From the NCBI GenBank assembly GCA_037444005.1, contig JBBING010000003.1, positions 27,952 through 91,951 of the forward strand: a stretch of 64,000 nucleotides of DNA, written 5' to 3'. The notes under the pieces are model-generated. The model saw only the letters and a list, made by a program, of their open reading frames with translations, had not been told where the DNA came from and did no database searches. This document shows positions 7,960 to 16,439 of the stretch, one piece after another. The position numbers and the translations under genes are program-made. This stretch comes from DATLZC01 sp037444005 (GTDB taxonomy: Bacteria > Chloroflexota > Dehalococcoidia > DSTF01 > JACRBR01). Each line of letters begins with the position of its first letter. Within the stretch, counting starts at the first letter, position 1.

Positions 7960-8931
7960 TCACGATTCGGCGCTCTGCTCCGCGATCAGCGCTACCGCCC
8001 CGAGCGCTCCCGCTCGCTCCCCCAGGGAACCGACCGCTACACGGAGGTCGGCGAACGCCTGCGGGAAGGCCCTCCGCTGGAGCTCTTCCCGCGCCGGCGT
8101 GAGGTACGCATCCCCGAGATTGGTCAGTCCGCCCCCGAGCACCAGGGTGTCCGGGTTGAGGACGTTGACCAGGCCGGCCAGGCCCATTCCCAGCCAACGG
8201 CCGGCACGCTGAATAATAGCGGCTGCGTCGGCGTCTCCGAGCGACGCGGCCTCTGCGACGGTCTCGGCCGTCACCTCGCGCCCTTCCGCGGCGAGCCGCC
8301 GGAGGACGGAGCATTGGCCCCGGCGCAGCGCCGCTTCCGCCTCGCGGGCGATGGCGAGCCCCGACGCCATGGCCTCGAGGTCGCCCGGATGACCCGCGCC
8401 GCACGGCGGGCCGTCGGGGTCGAGGGGGACGTGCCCGACCTCTCCTGCGGCCCCCGACGCGCCGTGGTACACCCGGCCGTCCAACACGATACCGCCCCCG
8501 ATGCCCGTCGAGACAGTGACGAACAGCAGGTTCCGCGCGCCTCTTCCGGCCCCGAACCGGTATTCACCGTACCCTTGCGCGTTGGCGTCGTTCTCGAGCA
8601 GCACCGGAACGCCGAACGCGGCCGAAAGCAAGTCCCTGAGCGGCACGTCGCGCCACCCGGGAAGATTCGGAGGCGTGGTGATCACGCCCCGAGCGAGGTC
8701 GAGAGGGCCAGCGGCCATCGCGCCGACCCCGGCGATGCGGTCCATCGTCACGCCCGCATCGTCGAGGGCTTCCCGGGCGCATTCGACGATGCGCTGGACG
8801 ACCGCCGCGGGCCCCTCACGGGCGTCCGTCGGGCGGCGACACGAAGCCAGCACTTCGCCCGTCGCCCGGGCGACGAGCGCGAGGACCTTGGTGGCTCCGA
8901 GGTCGACGCCGATGAACAGCCTGTCGTCGAT
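7960..8931 (-). CDS. ROK-family sugar kinase (glucokinase-like), apparent ATC start
   Basis: ROK kinases phosphorylate glucose or amino sugars with ATP. Seen are the phosphate-binding FIGVDLGATK near the N terminus, LLENDANAQGYGEYRFGAGRG (in two halves, with the catalytic Asp), TVSTGIGGGIVLDG, and AAGEVGHVPLD, the ExGH motif. The zinc site is degraded: the usual C-G-C-G-x2-G-C reads CGAGHPGD, leaving one of three cysteines. No ATG, GTG or TTG precedes the phosphate-binding motif; the first canonical start, GTG 8853, would delete it. A GGAGG six bases before ATC at 8931 gives MDDRLFIGVDLG and 323 residues, normal for the family. The ATC lies one base after the glgA stop, so translation is coupled to glycogen synthase. 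Glucokinase activity is inferred. Confidence 0.85.
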   Translation of the reverse strand: MDDRLFIGVDLGATKVLALVARATGEVLASCRRPTDAREGPAAVVQRIVECAREALDDAGVTMDRIAGVGAMAAGPLDLARGVITTPPNLPGWRDVPLRDLLSAAFGVPVLLENDANAQGYGEYRFGAGRGARNLLFVTVSTGIGGGIVLDGRVYHGASGAAGEVGHVPLDPDGPPCGAGHPGDLEAMASGLAIAREAEAALRRGQCSVLRRLAAEGREVTAETVAEAASLGDADAAAIIQRAGRWLGMGLAGLVNVLNPDTLVLGGGLTNLGDAYLTPAREELQRRAFPQAFADLRVAVGSLGERAGALGAVALIAEQSAES

Positions 8932-8932
8932 G

Positions 8933-10414
8933 TCACGCCTCCGTCGGGGCGCGGGCGGCTGCGCGGGCCTCCATGGCCTGCCGGTACAGGTCCACGTACT
9001 GTCCGGCCGCCTGTCCCCAGGAGAAGTCGCGCGCCATGCAGCGGCGCTGGAGCGCGCGCCAGGCCTCGCGGTCGGCGAAGGCCGCGAACGCCTTCATGAG
9101 GGCGTCCGCGAGCGCCTGCGGCGTGGGTTCGTCGAACAAGAAGCCCGTCCCGGTCTGGGCAACCGGGTCGAACGCCTCCACCGTGTCCGCAAGCCCCCCG
9201 GTCCGTCGCACCACCGGGACCGCCCCGTACCGCTGCGCGATCATCTGGCCCAGCCCGCAGGGTTCGTAGCGGGATGGCATGAGAAAGAGGTCGCAGCCAC
9301 CGTAAATGCGTTGCCCCAACGGGACGTCGAAGGCGATGTGAGCCCTGACCTGCTCGGGGAAGCGGGATTCGACAGCTCGCAGCCGCTCGTGCAAGGACTC
9401 GTCGCCCGTCCCGAGGACGACGAGCTGCAGGTCGTCGCCCGCCTCCAGTCGCTGGGACACCGCGTCCAGCATGATGTCGGCGCCCTTCTGGTGAAACAGC
9501 CTCCCGACGAATCCGAGCAGCGGCGTCTCGTCGCGAACGGCGAAGCCCGACCGGCGCTGCAGCTCTCGCTTGTTCTCGATTCGGCGGTCGAGGGTCGCGG
9601 CGTCGAAGTTGACGATATGCGGGTCTGTCGCCGGATTCCACTCGTCGTAGTCGATGCCATTGACGATGCCGGTGACGCGGTCCGCTCGCGCCCGGAGCAG
9701 CGGGTCGAAGCCGAAGCCGTATTGCGGGGTCAAGATCTCGCAGGCGTAGGTCTTGCTCACCGTGCTCACGTAATCGGCGTGCAGAATTCCCTGCGCCATG
9801 CCCGAGTACGCGAGCCCCGGATCGGCGCCTTCGGGCACGACGAGCGCCCGTTCCGGAAATCCCAGCGCCCGCGCAAGCCCGGCGTCGAAGGGGCCGGGTA
9901 GGCCGAGGTTGTGGATCGTGAACAGCGTGCCGCATGCCTGCCAGGGATGGTCTGCGTCGAGCAGCCGGGTGAGCACGAATGCCGTGTGCCAGTCGTGAAG
10001 GTGCAGGACCTCGGGCGCGAAGTCGAGCGCCTCCGCGCTCGCGAGAAGGGCGTCGCAGAAGAACACCCACCGCTCGACGTCGTCGTCGTATCCGTACACG
10101 CGCTCGCGTCCGAAGAAGCGCTGGTTCTCGACGAGGTACAGAGGCACGCCCTTGACGGACGCACGCCACAGCGTCGCGCGATCGGTGCCGTCGCGAGTGC
10201 GAACGGTGAGCTCCGCTGCGGGCGAAGCGTCCAAAGAGGCTCGGTCGATCACCGCGTGGAACGGCATCGCGAGACGGACGTCGGCGCCCAACCTGCGAAG
10301 CGCGACGGGAAGCGAGCCGGCGACGTCCGCGAGGCCGCCGACCTTAGCCAGCGGGCTCATCTCGACGGAGACGAAGAGGACGCGGGGCGACCCTGCGCGA
10401 GGCGAATCAGCCAT
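8933..10414 (-). CDS. glgA: Glycogen/starch synthase (GT5)
   Basis: The enzyme extends alpha-1,4-glucan chains from ADP-glucose (or another nucleotide glucose). It has two Rossmann domains. The N-terminal one has K-V-G-G-L at residues 24-28, the nucleotide-sugar loop of bacterial GlgA, and VLHLHDWHTAF. The C-terminal one has FVGRLFHQKGADIM, FLMPSRYEPCGLGQMIA and VVRRTGGLADTV. The length of 493 residues is normal. ATG 10414 was chosen over an in-frame start 13 codons upstream because the GT5 fold begins at PRVLFVSVEMSP. The stop is one base from the apparent ATC start of the ROK kinase, so glucose phosphorylation and glycogen storage are genetically linked. Confidence 0.93.
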   Translation of the reverse strand: MADSPRAGSPRVLFVSVEMSPLAKVGGLADVAGSLPVALRRLGADVRLAMPFHAVIDRASLDASPAAELTVRTRDGTDRATLWRASVKGVPLYLVENQRFFGRERVYGYDDDVERWVFFCDALLASAEALDFAPEVLHLHDWHTAFVLTRLLDADHPWQACGTLFTIHNLGLPGPFDAGLARALGFPERALVVPEGADPGLAYSGMAQGILHADYVSTVSKTYACEILTPQYGFGFDPLLRARADRVTGIVNGIDYDEWNPATDPHIVNFDAATLDRRIENKRELQRRSGFAVRDETPLLGFVGRLFHQKGADIMLDAVSQRLEAGDDLQLVVLGTGDESLHERLRAVESRFPEQVRAHIAFDVPLGQRIYGGCDLFLMPSRYEPCGLGQMIAQRYGAVPVVRRTGGLADTVEAFDPVAQTGTGFLFDEPTPQALADALMKAFAAFADREAWRALQRRCMARDFSWGQAAGQYVDLYRQAMEARAAARAPTEA

Positions 10415-10465
10415 GTCCCGCCATGTGTACCGGACGCGAGGCCGCGCGGGCAAGCGGCAGCCGCA

Positions 10466-10888
10466 TCAGTTCGAGGCCGCGTTGCGCAGGACGGTGATTC
10501 TGCGGGCCACGAAGTTGTTGTCGTCGGCTGGCGTCTCGCACACCAGCCAGAACGAGCCCACCGCGCGCGGCACGAACGAGAGGTCGAACGAGCCCGCTTC
10601 GGGCGTCTGGCGCGGGTCGGTCGGGTCAGCGCCGGGCATGGCGGGAATGGTCTCGCGGCCGAGGACCTGCACGGTCCGCTTGCCCTTCTTCAGAACGCAC
10701 TCGACGTCGATATCGACGGGATACGGCTGTTCGTAGGTGACGGTAAGCCGCGCGGGTTCCCCGGCCCGAACCTCCCTCGGCGCCTGGAGGCGAACGAAGA
10801 CTTCCGTACCTTCCGAACCGCCGCCGAATCCGATACCGCAGGCCGCGAGGATGACGCCGACCGCGCCGAGCGCCCAGATGCGAATCAT
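10466..10888 (-). CDS. Small lipoprotein of unknown function
   Basis: The protein has 140 residues with a lipoprotein signal: MIRIWALGAVGVILAAC, cysteine at residue 17 in an L-A-A-C lipobox, so it should be lipid-anchored outside the membrane. The mature part looks like one beta-sandwich domain (FVRLQAPREVRAGEPARLTV, then alternating strands and LSFVPRAVGSFWLVCE), similar in pattern to immunoglobulin-like or CARDB-type folds. No catalytic motif is visible and I do not recognise a named family. A -10-like TAGCAT lies eight bases before the ATG, so the mRNA is probably leaderless. It is divergent from endonuclease V. Confidence 0.6.
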   Translation of the reverse strand: MIRIWALGAVGVILAACGIGFGGGSEGTEVFVRLQAPREVRAGEPARLTVTYEQPYPVDIDVECVLKKGKRTVQVLGRETIPAMPGADPTDPRQTPEAGSFDLSFVPRAVGSFWLVCETPADDNNFVARRITVLRNAASN

Positions 10889-10896
10889 GCGGACCC

Positions 10897-10944
10897 ATGC
10901 TAGAAGGCGGAAAGGCCGCGAACAAGCCGAGCCAGGCGTACAAT
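10897..10944. promoter_or_regulatory. Divergent -10 boxes for the lipoprotein gene and endonuclease V
   Basis: On the minus strand, TAGCAT (complement of 10897-10902) lies eight bases before the lipoprotein ATG. On the plus strand, TACAAT at 10939-10944 lies seven bases before GTG 10952 and overlaps an upstream ATG at 10943. That favours the GTG as the real start of endonuclease V on a leaderless mRNA. Confidence 0.45.
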
Positions 10945-10951
10945 GGCCGCA

Positions 10952-11659
10952 GTGGACGTTCGCAACCTGCATTCATGGGACCTGTCGTACCGCGAGGCGA
11001 TCGAGACCCAACGCCGGCTCGCCCCGCTGGTGGTGCGCGACGGAGACTTGCCCGAGTCCGCCGTGCGGCTGATCGGGGGCGCGGACATCGCGGCGGGGCG
11101 CAGAGGCGGCGTCGCCGTCGCAGCCGTGGTAGTCGTGTCGTACCCCGACCTGGAGCCGGTCGAGACCGTGGTCGTCGAAGCCCCCGTCACGACGGCATAT
11201 ATCCCCGGGCTTCTGTCGTTTCGTGAAGCGCCGATTCTGTGCGAGGCGTTCCGGAGGCTCCGTTCGGTACCCGATCTCCTCATCGTCGACGGGCAGGGCT
11301 ACGCCCACCCGCGACGGTTCGGGCTCGCCTGCCATCTCGGCCTGCTGTTGGACCTGCCGGCCGTCGGCTGCGCGAAATCGCGCCTGTGCGGGGTCGAGAC
11401 GCCCCCGGGGCCGGAGCGCGGAAGCGTAACGCCCCTGGTCGACGATGGAGAGGTCATCGGCAGCGTCGTGCGTACCCAGACGGGCGTCCGCCCCGTGTAC
11501 GTCTCCGTGGGACACAGGCTCAGCCTTTCTGCGTGCGAGGCCTGGACGCTGCGGTGCGCACCCAGGTTCAGGTTGCCCGAGCCGACTCGTTTGGCCGACC
11601 ATGCCGCCCGCGAGCGGAAGCGCGCGCTCCTTGCGCAGTCGGTTTCCGCTTCGGCATGA
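10952..11659 (+). CDS. nfi: Endonuclease V (deoxyinosine 3'-endonuclease)
   Basis: Endonuclease V cuts the second bond 3' of deoxyinosine to repair deaminated adenine. It has 235 residues from GTG 10952. The metal-binding set is complete: GGADIA (D45), PGLLSFRE (E92) and IVDGQGYAHPRR (D113). The wedge/base-pocket motif YIPG (83-86) and the Lys of CAKSRLCG are also present. An in-frame ATG at 10943 is possible, but it sits on the TACAAT -10 box, so I prefer the GTG. It stands alone before prfB. Confidence 0.92.
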   Translation: MDVRNLHSWDLSYREAIETQRRLAPLVVRDGDLPESAVRLIGGADIAAGRRGGVAVAAVVVVSYPDLEPVETVVVEAPVTTAYIPGLLSFREAPILCEAFRRLRSVPDLLIVDGQGYAHPRRFGLACHLGLLLDLPAVGCAKSRLCGVETPPGPERGSVTPLVDDGEVIGSVVRTQTGVRPVYVSVGHRLSLSACEAWTLRCAPRFRLPEPTRLADHAARERKRALLAQSVSASA

Positions 11660-11702
11660 TGCAGACGGGACACCACAGAGCGAATCGAGGCAGGACATAT
11701 CG

Positions 11703-12816
11703 ATGGAAGAACTCCGGAAGCGGTTGCAGCGCCTTCTCGACCAGATCACGCACGTCATGGTGCGTCTTTGACATCGACGCCCTCGAACAAGAAGCCTCCG
11801 ATCTCGAACGCGAATCCTCTCGTCCTGACTTCTGGAGCGACCCGCAGGCCGCACAGACCACCATGCGCCGTCTCGCGCAGCTACGGCGTACCATCGACAC
11901 CTGGAGGGGGCTCGCAGCGCGCGTACGCGATCTCCTAGGCCTCGTCGACCTCGCCATCGAAGAGGGCGACGAGTCGCTGGCGGCCGAACTCGAACGCGAG
12001 GCCGGTGAGGTCGAACAGCGGTTCGCCGATCTCGAATTCGAGCTGTCGTTCTCGGGGCCGTACGACGACCGCAACGCCATTCTCGCTGTGCACGCGGGCG
12101 CGGGGGGCACGGACTCGCAGGACTGGGCGCAGATGCTGCTGCGCATGTACGTGCGCTGGGCCGAGCGCCACGGCTTCGAGGTCGAATTGCTGGACGAAAC
12201 GCCGGGCGAGGAAGCGGGCATCAAGAGCGCGACGGTGGAAATCCGGGGCCCGTACGCCTACGGCTGGCTTCGCGGCGAGCGCGGCGTTCACCGGCTCGTG
12301 CGCCTGTCGCCGTTCGACGCCGCCCACGCCCGGCACACGTCGTTCGCGAAGGTCGAAGTGATGCCGGAGGCCGAGGGACCCTCGGAGGTTCACATCGACG
12401 AAGACGACATCCGGATCGACGTGTTCCGTGCGAGCGGACACGGCGGGCAGAACGTCCAGAAGAACTCGACGGCGGTGCGGATCACGCACATCCCGACGGG
12501 CATTGTGGTGACCTGTCAGAACGAACGCTCCCAGCATCGAAACCGTGAGGCCGCGATGAAGGTGCTCGAAGCGCGGCTCCTCGAACTCGAGATGCGGCGT
12601 CACGCCGAGGAGCAGGCGAAGCTCAAGGGCGAGCATGTGCCTGCCGAGTGGGGCAACCAGATCCGCAGCTATGTCTTGCACCCGTACAAGCTGGTGAGGG
12701 ACTATCGCTCGGGGGCCGAGATCAGGGACTCGAAACAGGTCGAAGCCGTCCTCGACGGGGAGATCGACGAGCTGGTGAAGGCCTACCTCAAGGCCACGGT
12801 AGGAGCCGCGTCGTGA
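11703..12816 (+). CDS. prfB: Peptide chain release factor 2 (programmed +1 frameshift)
   Basis: RF2 reads UAA and UGA stop codons. Translation starts at ATG 11703, makes MEELRKRLQRLLDQITHVMVRL, and meets UGA at 11769-11771 in the classic CTT-TGA-C context. A +1 shift continues as DIDALEQEASDLERES for about 370 residues in total. The body holds RLSPFDAAHARHTSF (SPF, the stop-codon reading tripeptide) and FRASGHGGQNVQKNSTAVR (GGQ, peptide-release loop). The shift is the standard RF2 autoregulation: when RF2 is scarce the ribosome slips. The upstream stimulator is weak here; only GGTG occupies the place of the usual AGGGGG. The end overlaps the peptidase gene as GTGA. Confidence 0.97.
11766..11772 (+). 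promoter_or_regulatory. RF2 programmed frameshift site
   Basis: CTT TGA C at 11766-11772 is the conserved slippery codon plus in-frame UGA. The three-base spacer CGT and a GGTG before it mimic the internal Shine-Dalgarno spacing of other prfB genes, though the match to AGGGGG is poor. Confidence 0.9.
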
Positions 12817-14108
12817 CCGCGCGCGGCCCGTTCCGCTGGGGAGCGGCGCTCGTCGCGGCGGTCCTCGCGCTCGGCGCGATCGCCGGGCTTTCGCGCAGCG
12901 TCGGCGCGCAGACGCTGCACGTCGACAGCGTCGAGGCGACGAACGCGTTTCCCGCGGGCGCGGTGTTCTCCATCTTCGCCCGGATCCCTGAGCCTCCGAA
13001 AGAGGTGCGCCTGCGGTACAGCATCGCCCCCGACGGCACCGAGGCGATGCGCGTGGCGGAGTGCTCGGGGATGAACCCCATCGGCTGTCGCGCCACCGTG
13101 GGCGACACGTTGGACACGTTTATGATCCCGGGCGCCGAAGTGACGTTCTCATGGGAGTTCACGCTTCCTGACGGCACGCGGCTCACTACCGACCCGCAGC
13201 GCTTCGTCTACGAGGACACGCGGTTCGAGTGGAACACGGAGTCGGCCGGCAACGTCACGGTCTACTACTACGGCTCCAATCGCGACCTGGCGCGCCGCGC
13301 GCTGGCGGCTGCGGAGGAAACGCTGGACCGTCTCGGAGGCATGCTCGGCGTCCGCGTGGCCTTCCCTGTCAAGGTCTTTCTGTACGAAGACGCCTCTACG
13401 ATGAGGCCCGCCATTCTGTCCAACCCGCGCGCGGGCGTGGTGACGCTGGGCGAGGTCTACTTCTCGGATACGGCGATGGTGGCGGCAGACGTCGCGCCCG
13501 AGGACGTGACCCGGCACGAAGTCGCGCACATCGTGATCCGCGAGGCCACGCGCGGGCCATTTGGTGTGCCCGCCTGGCTCAACGAGGGCACGGCGGTCTG
13601 GGCGCAGGAGGAACCGCTGGGCGGCGAACTGGATGCGCTCGACGCCGCCATCGCGCGGGACCGCGTGCTCCCGCTTCAGGTGTTGAGCTCTTCGAGCGCG
13701 GCGGGCAATCCCGACACCGTGAGTCTGTTCTACGGGCAGTCGTACTCCGTCGTGAACTATCTCATCACGACGTACGGCGAGGAGAAGTTCCGTCAGCTCT
13801 TCGCGGTGTTCAAGGAAGGCGCCACCACAGACAAGGCCCTGCGCACCGTCTATGGGCTGGGCGTGCGGGAGCTCGAGAACGCCTGGCGGGCGTCCCTGGG
13901 CCTGCCGCCGAGGGCGATTCCTTCGCCTACCGTGGAAGCGACTCCTGCCGGCACGCGGACGCCTGTCGGCGCGACCTCGGGCCAACAGCCTGCGGGCGAC
14001 GACGGTGGGTTCCCTGTGGCGGTCGTGGTGGCGATCGCCGCCGGCGCGCTCGCGTTGGCGGGCGCCATCGTGGGGCTGGGCGTCATCGCTGCGAGGAAGG
14101 CGAGCTAG
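12813..14108 (+). CDS. Secreted, C-terminally membrane-anchored gluzincin peptidase (peptidase MA-like)
   Basis: The product has 431 residues. An N-terminal signal or anchor segment (ALVAAVLALGAIAGLSRSVG) is followed by an extracellular beta-rich domain, then a metallopeptidase domain with HEVAH at residues 235-239 and the third zinc ligand in WLNEG (Glu 258). This spacing is that of gluzincins of the peptidase MA-like group. A Pro/Thr-rich linker (about 370-395) leads to a C-terminal membrane helix (VAVVVAIAAGALALAGAIVG) with a short basic tail. It should cleave peptides or proteins on the outer face of the membrane; the substrate is unknown. The GTG start overlaps the prfB stop, and the stop overlaps the convergent GT-C gene stop as CTAG. 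Confidence 0.8.
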   Translation: MTARGPFRWGAALVAAVLALGAIAGLSRSVGAQTLHVDSVEATNAFPAGAVFSIFARIPEPPKEVRLRYSIAPDGTEAMRVAECSGMNPIGCRATVGDTLDTFMIPGAEVTFSWEFTLPDGTRLTTDPQRFVYEDTRFEWNTESAGNVTVYYYGSNRDLARRALAAAEETLDRLGGMLGVRVAFPVKVFLYEDASTMRPAILSNPRAGVVTLGEVYFSDTAMVAADVAPEDVTRHEVAHIVIREATRGPFGVPAWLNEGTAVWAQEEPLGGELDALDAAIARDRVLPLQVLSSSSAAGNPDTVSLFYGQSYSVVNYLITTYGEEKFRQLFAVFKEGATTDKALRTVYGLGVRELENAWRASLGLPPRAIPSPTVEATPAGTRTPVGATSGQQPAGDDGGFPVAVVVAIAAGALALAGAIVGLGVIAARKAS

Positions 14109-15628
14109 CGGTCGGTGCGGGCCGCGCCCGCGCTCTCCGATGGGCTCTCGCGGCTCGTGGGCAGCTCCTCGGCGCCGTAGTACCCCGGGCGATATTTGAA
14201 GACGTTCACCGTGCTGCGGGCCACGTCGGGGACGTAGAAGAACCGGTAGCCCTGCCCCTTGAGGCGCAAGAAGGTCTCGTACTCGAGAAGCCAGACGTAG
14301 AGGATGTCCCGCTTGTGGTCGATGGTCACGCCTCGATCCGAGAGCATGCTGATGGCGCGGTAGTCCTTCTCGAGAATGGCGTTCTCGAACCGGTCGTGGT
14401 TCAGCACCGCGAAGTGGGGGTACGTGAAGCCCATCATCACGACTGAGTGCTCGGGGATCGGGATGTCGTCGCGGACCTCGTTCGCGAACTCGATCTGGTT
14501 GTCCATGGTTTCCAGGGACGACAAGAGCATCCCTTTTCCGACGCGGGCGTTGGTGAAGGCCTCGAGGTTGATTTCGTCGCCCGGAGACGTGAGGTCGACG
14601 AACCCCGCGAGCAGGATCACGGCGAGGGTCGAGACGAGAAGCCATCGTGGGAAGTAGCGCGCCATCAAGAAGAAGCCGAAGGGGAAGAGGGGGATGAGGT
14701 ACGCGATCTCGTGCGGCAGCCGCGTGAAGGAAGCGAAATACAGCACGATGACGCTGAGCCACATCCACAGATGCGGCTCGCGCCGCAGGTCCGACGGCAG
14801 GCGCGCGAACTTCGGCAGAGCGATCCCCAGGGCCACCAGCGTCCATATGGCGCCGACGAGTCCCAGGCCGTCCTTCCCCAGCAGCCTCAGGAAGTTCAGC
14901 CACGGCACCTTCTGGTCGTAGAAGTTCCAGAAGTCGAGCTTGTAGACCCACAGCACGGGAGCGAACGCCACGGCCGTGACGACCGTGGCCGCGGCGGCGA
15001 GAGGGGCGGCGTCGCGGGTTCGGCCGGAGCGCCACAGGTACAACGCGAGGGGCAGCGCCATCCCGAGGTACGTCAGGCGGAAGCCCGCGGCGACCCCCAC
15101 CAGGGCGCCGGCCAACAACGGGCGCCTCCTCAGGGCCGCGAGGTACGCCGCGAGCCCGAATGTCAGCGCCCACATGTAGTCCATCGTGGTGACGCTGTTG
15201 ATCCAGAGCAGCGGCGCGAAGGCGAAGGCCACGGTCAGCGCTCCCTGCGCGGGCAGACGGAGCTCTCGCACGAGCTGCGCGAAGACCCAGACCCCCGCCA
15301 GCGACGCGAGAACCGTCGAGAGGTTCGTGGCGGGCGCGCCGCCCTTGATGAACGCGGCGGTCACGAATTCGTGCAGGGGATACCCGGGCAGCCGCGAGGG
15401 CCAGTATTCGCCGTGGTCCCACAGGTAGTTCGCCGTGAGCGCGACACGCCAGGCGTCGGGGTCGGTGCCGTACCCGTGCCAGAGCCACGGCACGCGCGAG
15501 AGGACAAAAGCGACCGCGAGCGCCGCAAAGGCGAGGGGCCGTGTAAAGTCGAACTCGAGGGCTCGTTCGAGGAGCCCCGAGACGGCGAGCGCGGGACTGC
15601 GTTCGACGGAAGGCGCCTCCGCGGTCAT
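14105..15628 (-). CDS. GT-C-fold polyprenyl-phosphate-dependent glycosyltransferase
   Basis: This 507-residue polytopic protein has about ten membrane helices, beginning after residue 30 (LAFAALAVAFVLSRVPWLW), and a C-terminal extracytoplasmic domain of about 150 residues. The first outside loop carries GTDPDAWR, an acidic D-x-D in the place where GT-C enzymes (the PMT/ArnT/PimE superfamily) bind the lipid-phosphate sugar donor. It would move a sugar, probably mannose, from a polyprenyl phosphate to a glycolipid or protein on the outer face. It is the last gene of the inositol-lipid operon, which argues for a role in extending a PIM-like glycolipid (inference). The ATG is four bases after the thioredoxin-fold gene stop. 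Confidence 0.72.
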   Translation of the reverse strand: MTAEAPSVERSPALAVSGLLERALEFDFTRPLAFAALAVAFVLSRVPWLWHGYGTDPDAWRVALTANYLWDHGEYWPSRLPGYPLHEFVTAAFIKGGAPATNLSTVLASLAGVWVFAQLVRELRLPAQGALTVAFAFAPLLWINSVTTMDYMWALTFGLAAYLAALRRRPLLAGALVGVAAGFRLTYLGMALPLALYLWRSGRTRDAAPLAAAATVVTAVAFAPVLWVYKLDFWNFYDQKVPWLNFLRLLGKDGLGLVGAIWTLVALGIALPKFARLPSDLRREPHLWMWLSVIVLYFASFTRLPHEIAYLIPLFPFGFFLMARYFPRWLLVSTLAVILLAGFVDLTSPGDEINLEAFTNARVGKGMLLSSLETMDNQIEFANEVRDDIPIPEHSVVMMGFTYPHFAVLNHDRFENAILEKDYRAISMLSDRGVTIDHKRDILYVWLLEYETFLRLKGQGYRFFYVPDVARSTVNVFKYRPGYYGAEELPTSRESPSESAGAARTDR

Positions 15629-15632
15629 CGGT

Positions 15633-16439
15633 TCATCGTCCCGGCAGGATGAGGCCGCTCTGCGTCCTGCGAAACGAGGGGGCTTCTTCCGAAGACGGGC
15701 GGGGCGGCGGCCCGACCGGCGTCGCCGGGCCGACGTGACGCCGCGACGTCGTGGCGAGGGGCGACGGCTCCTCCGCAGACGCTTCGACGAGCGCGTCCGC
15801 CAGGTCCTCTTCGAACTCGACCTCGCCGACCAGCGCGATCCTTCCGTCCATGATGGTGGTCGGGACCTCGCGCACTTCGTGACGCTCCATGAGGTCGGGG
15901 AACTCGGTGACCTCGACGACGGACGCATGCACTCGCGGGCTGGCGAGCGCGAGCCGCGCCGCGATGAGCGCCATCGCGGCGGAATGCGGGCACGGGGGCG
16001 CCACCAGGACAGTAAGGTCGACGTCGCGGCGCATCTTTTTGAGGATTCGCGCCGTCTCTCTCGAGACCATGGGCTCGCCATGGGACGCCGCGATGATCGC
16101 GTCGACGAAGGCCGGGAACAGGTCGGCCGCGGGGATGCCGAAGAATCGCAGCGGACGGTTCAAGATGCCCCGGACGACGATGCCGGGAATGCGGTCGACG
16201 CCGAGCCGCGCCGCGGCGGCGCGCTCTTCGGAGAACTCATGCACGGTGAGGACGATGCGCTCGGACAGGCTCGCCAACTCGCGGAGCATCTTCCGCACGT
16301 CTTCGCAGAAGGCGCACTCCTCGCGACCGGGCAGGACCAGCTTCGAGGGCCGCTGGGTGAAGAAATCGATGCGAACTCTGCCGCCGAGCTCTCTCTCGAA
16401 GAGCGATCGAATCGCTTCCTGCTCGCGCAGCGGGATCAC
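15633..16439 (-). CDS. Double thioredoxin-fold disulfide oxidoreductase-like protein (paralog of the Sec protein at 33114)
   Basis: The product has 268 residues with two consecutive thioredoxin/glutaredoxin units, like archaeal protein disulfide oxidoreductase. Unit 1 has CAFC (C42, C45) after KLVLPGREE. Unit 2 has VLVAPPCPHSAAM, a single redox cysteine (C150) followed by Ser at the second position, and the conserved cis-Pro region EVPTTIMDG. The C-terminal 40 residues are Pro/Ser-rich and look disordered. Aligned with the protein at 33114-33806, C150 falls exactly on that gene's in-frame UGA. The GTG start overlaps the pgsA stop (GTGA) with GGGAGG six bases upstream. A thiol enzyme inside a lipid operon is unexpected; its partner is unknown. 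Confidence 0.75.
   Translation of the reverse strand: MIPLREQEAIRSLFERELGGRVRIDFFTQRPSKLVLPGREECAFCEDVRKMLRELASLSERIVLTVHEFSEERAAAARLGVDRIPGIVVRGILNRPLRFFGIPAADLFPAFVDAIIAASHGEPMVSRETARILKKMRRDVDLTVLVAPPCPHSAAMALIAARLALASPRVHASVVEVTEFPDLMERHEVREVPTTIMDGRIALVGEVEFEEDLADALVEASAEEPSPLATTSRRHVGPATPVGPPPRPSSEEAPSFRRTQSGLILPGR

Noticed and set aside
10943..10951. Endonuclease V start at ATG 10943
   Set aside because: This ATG overlaps the TACAAT -10 box and would not be on the mRNA; GTG 10952 fits better.
11703..12816. prfB as a frameshifted pseudogene
   Set aside because: CTT-TGA-C is the known programmed frameshift of RF2, and all functional motifs (SPF, GGQ) are intact.
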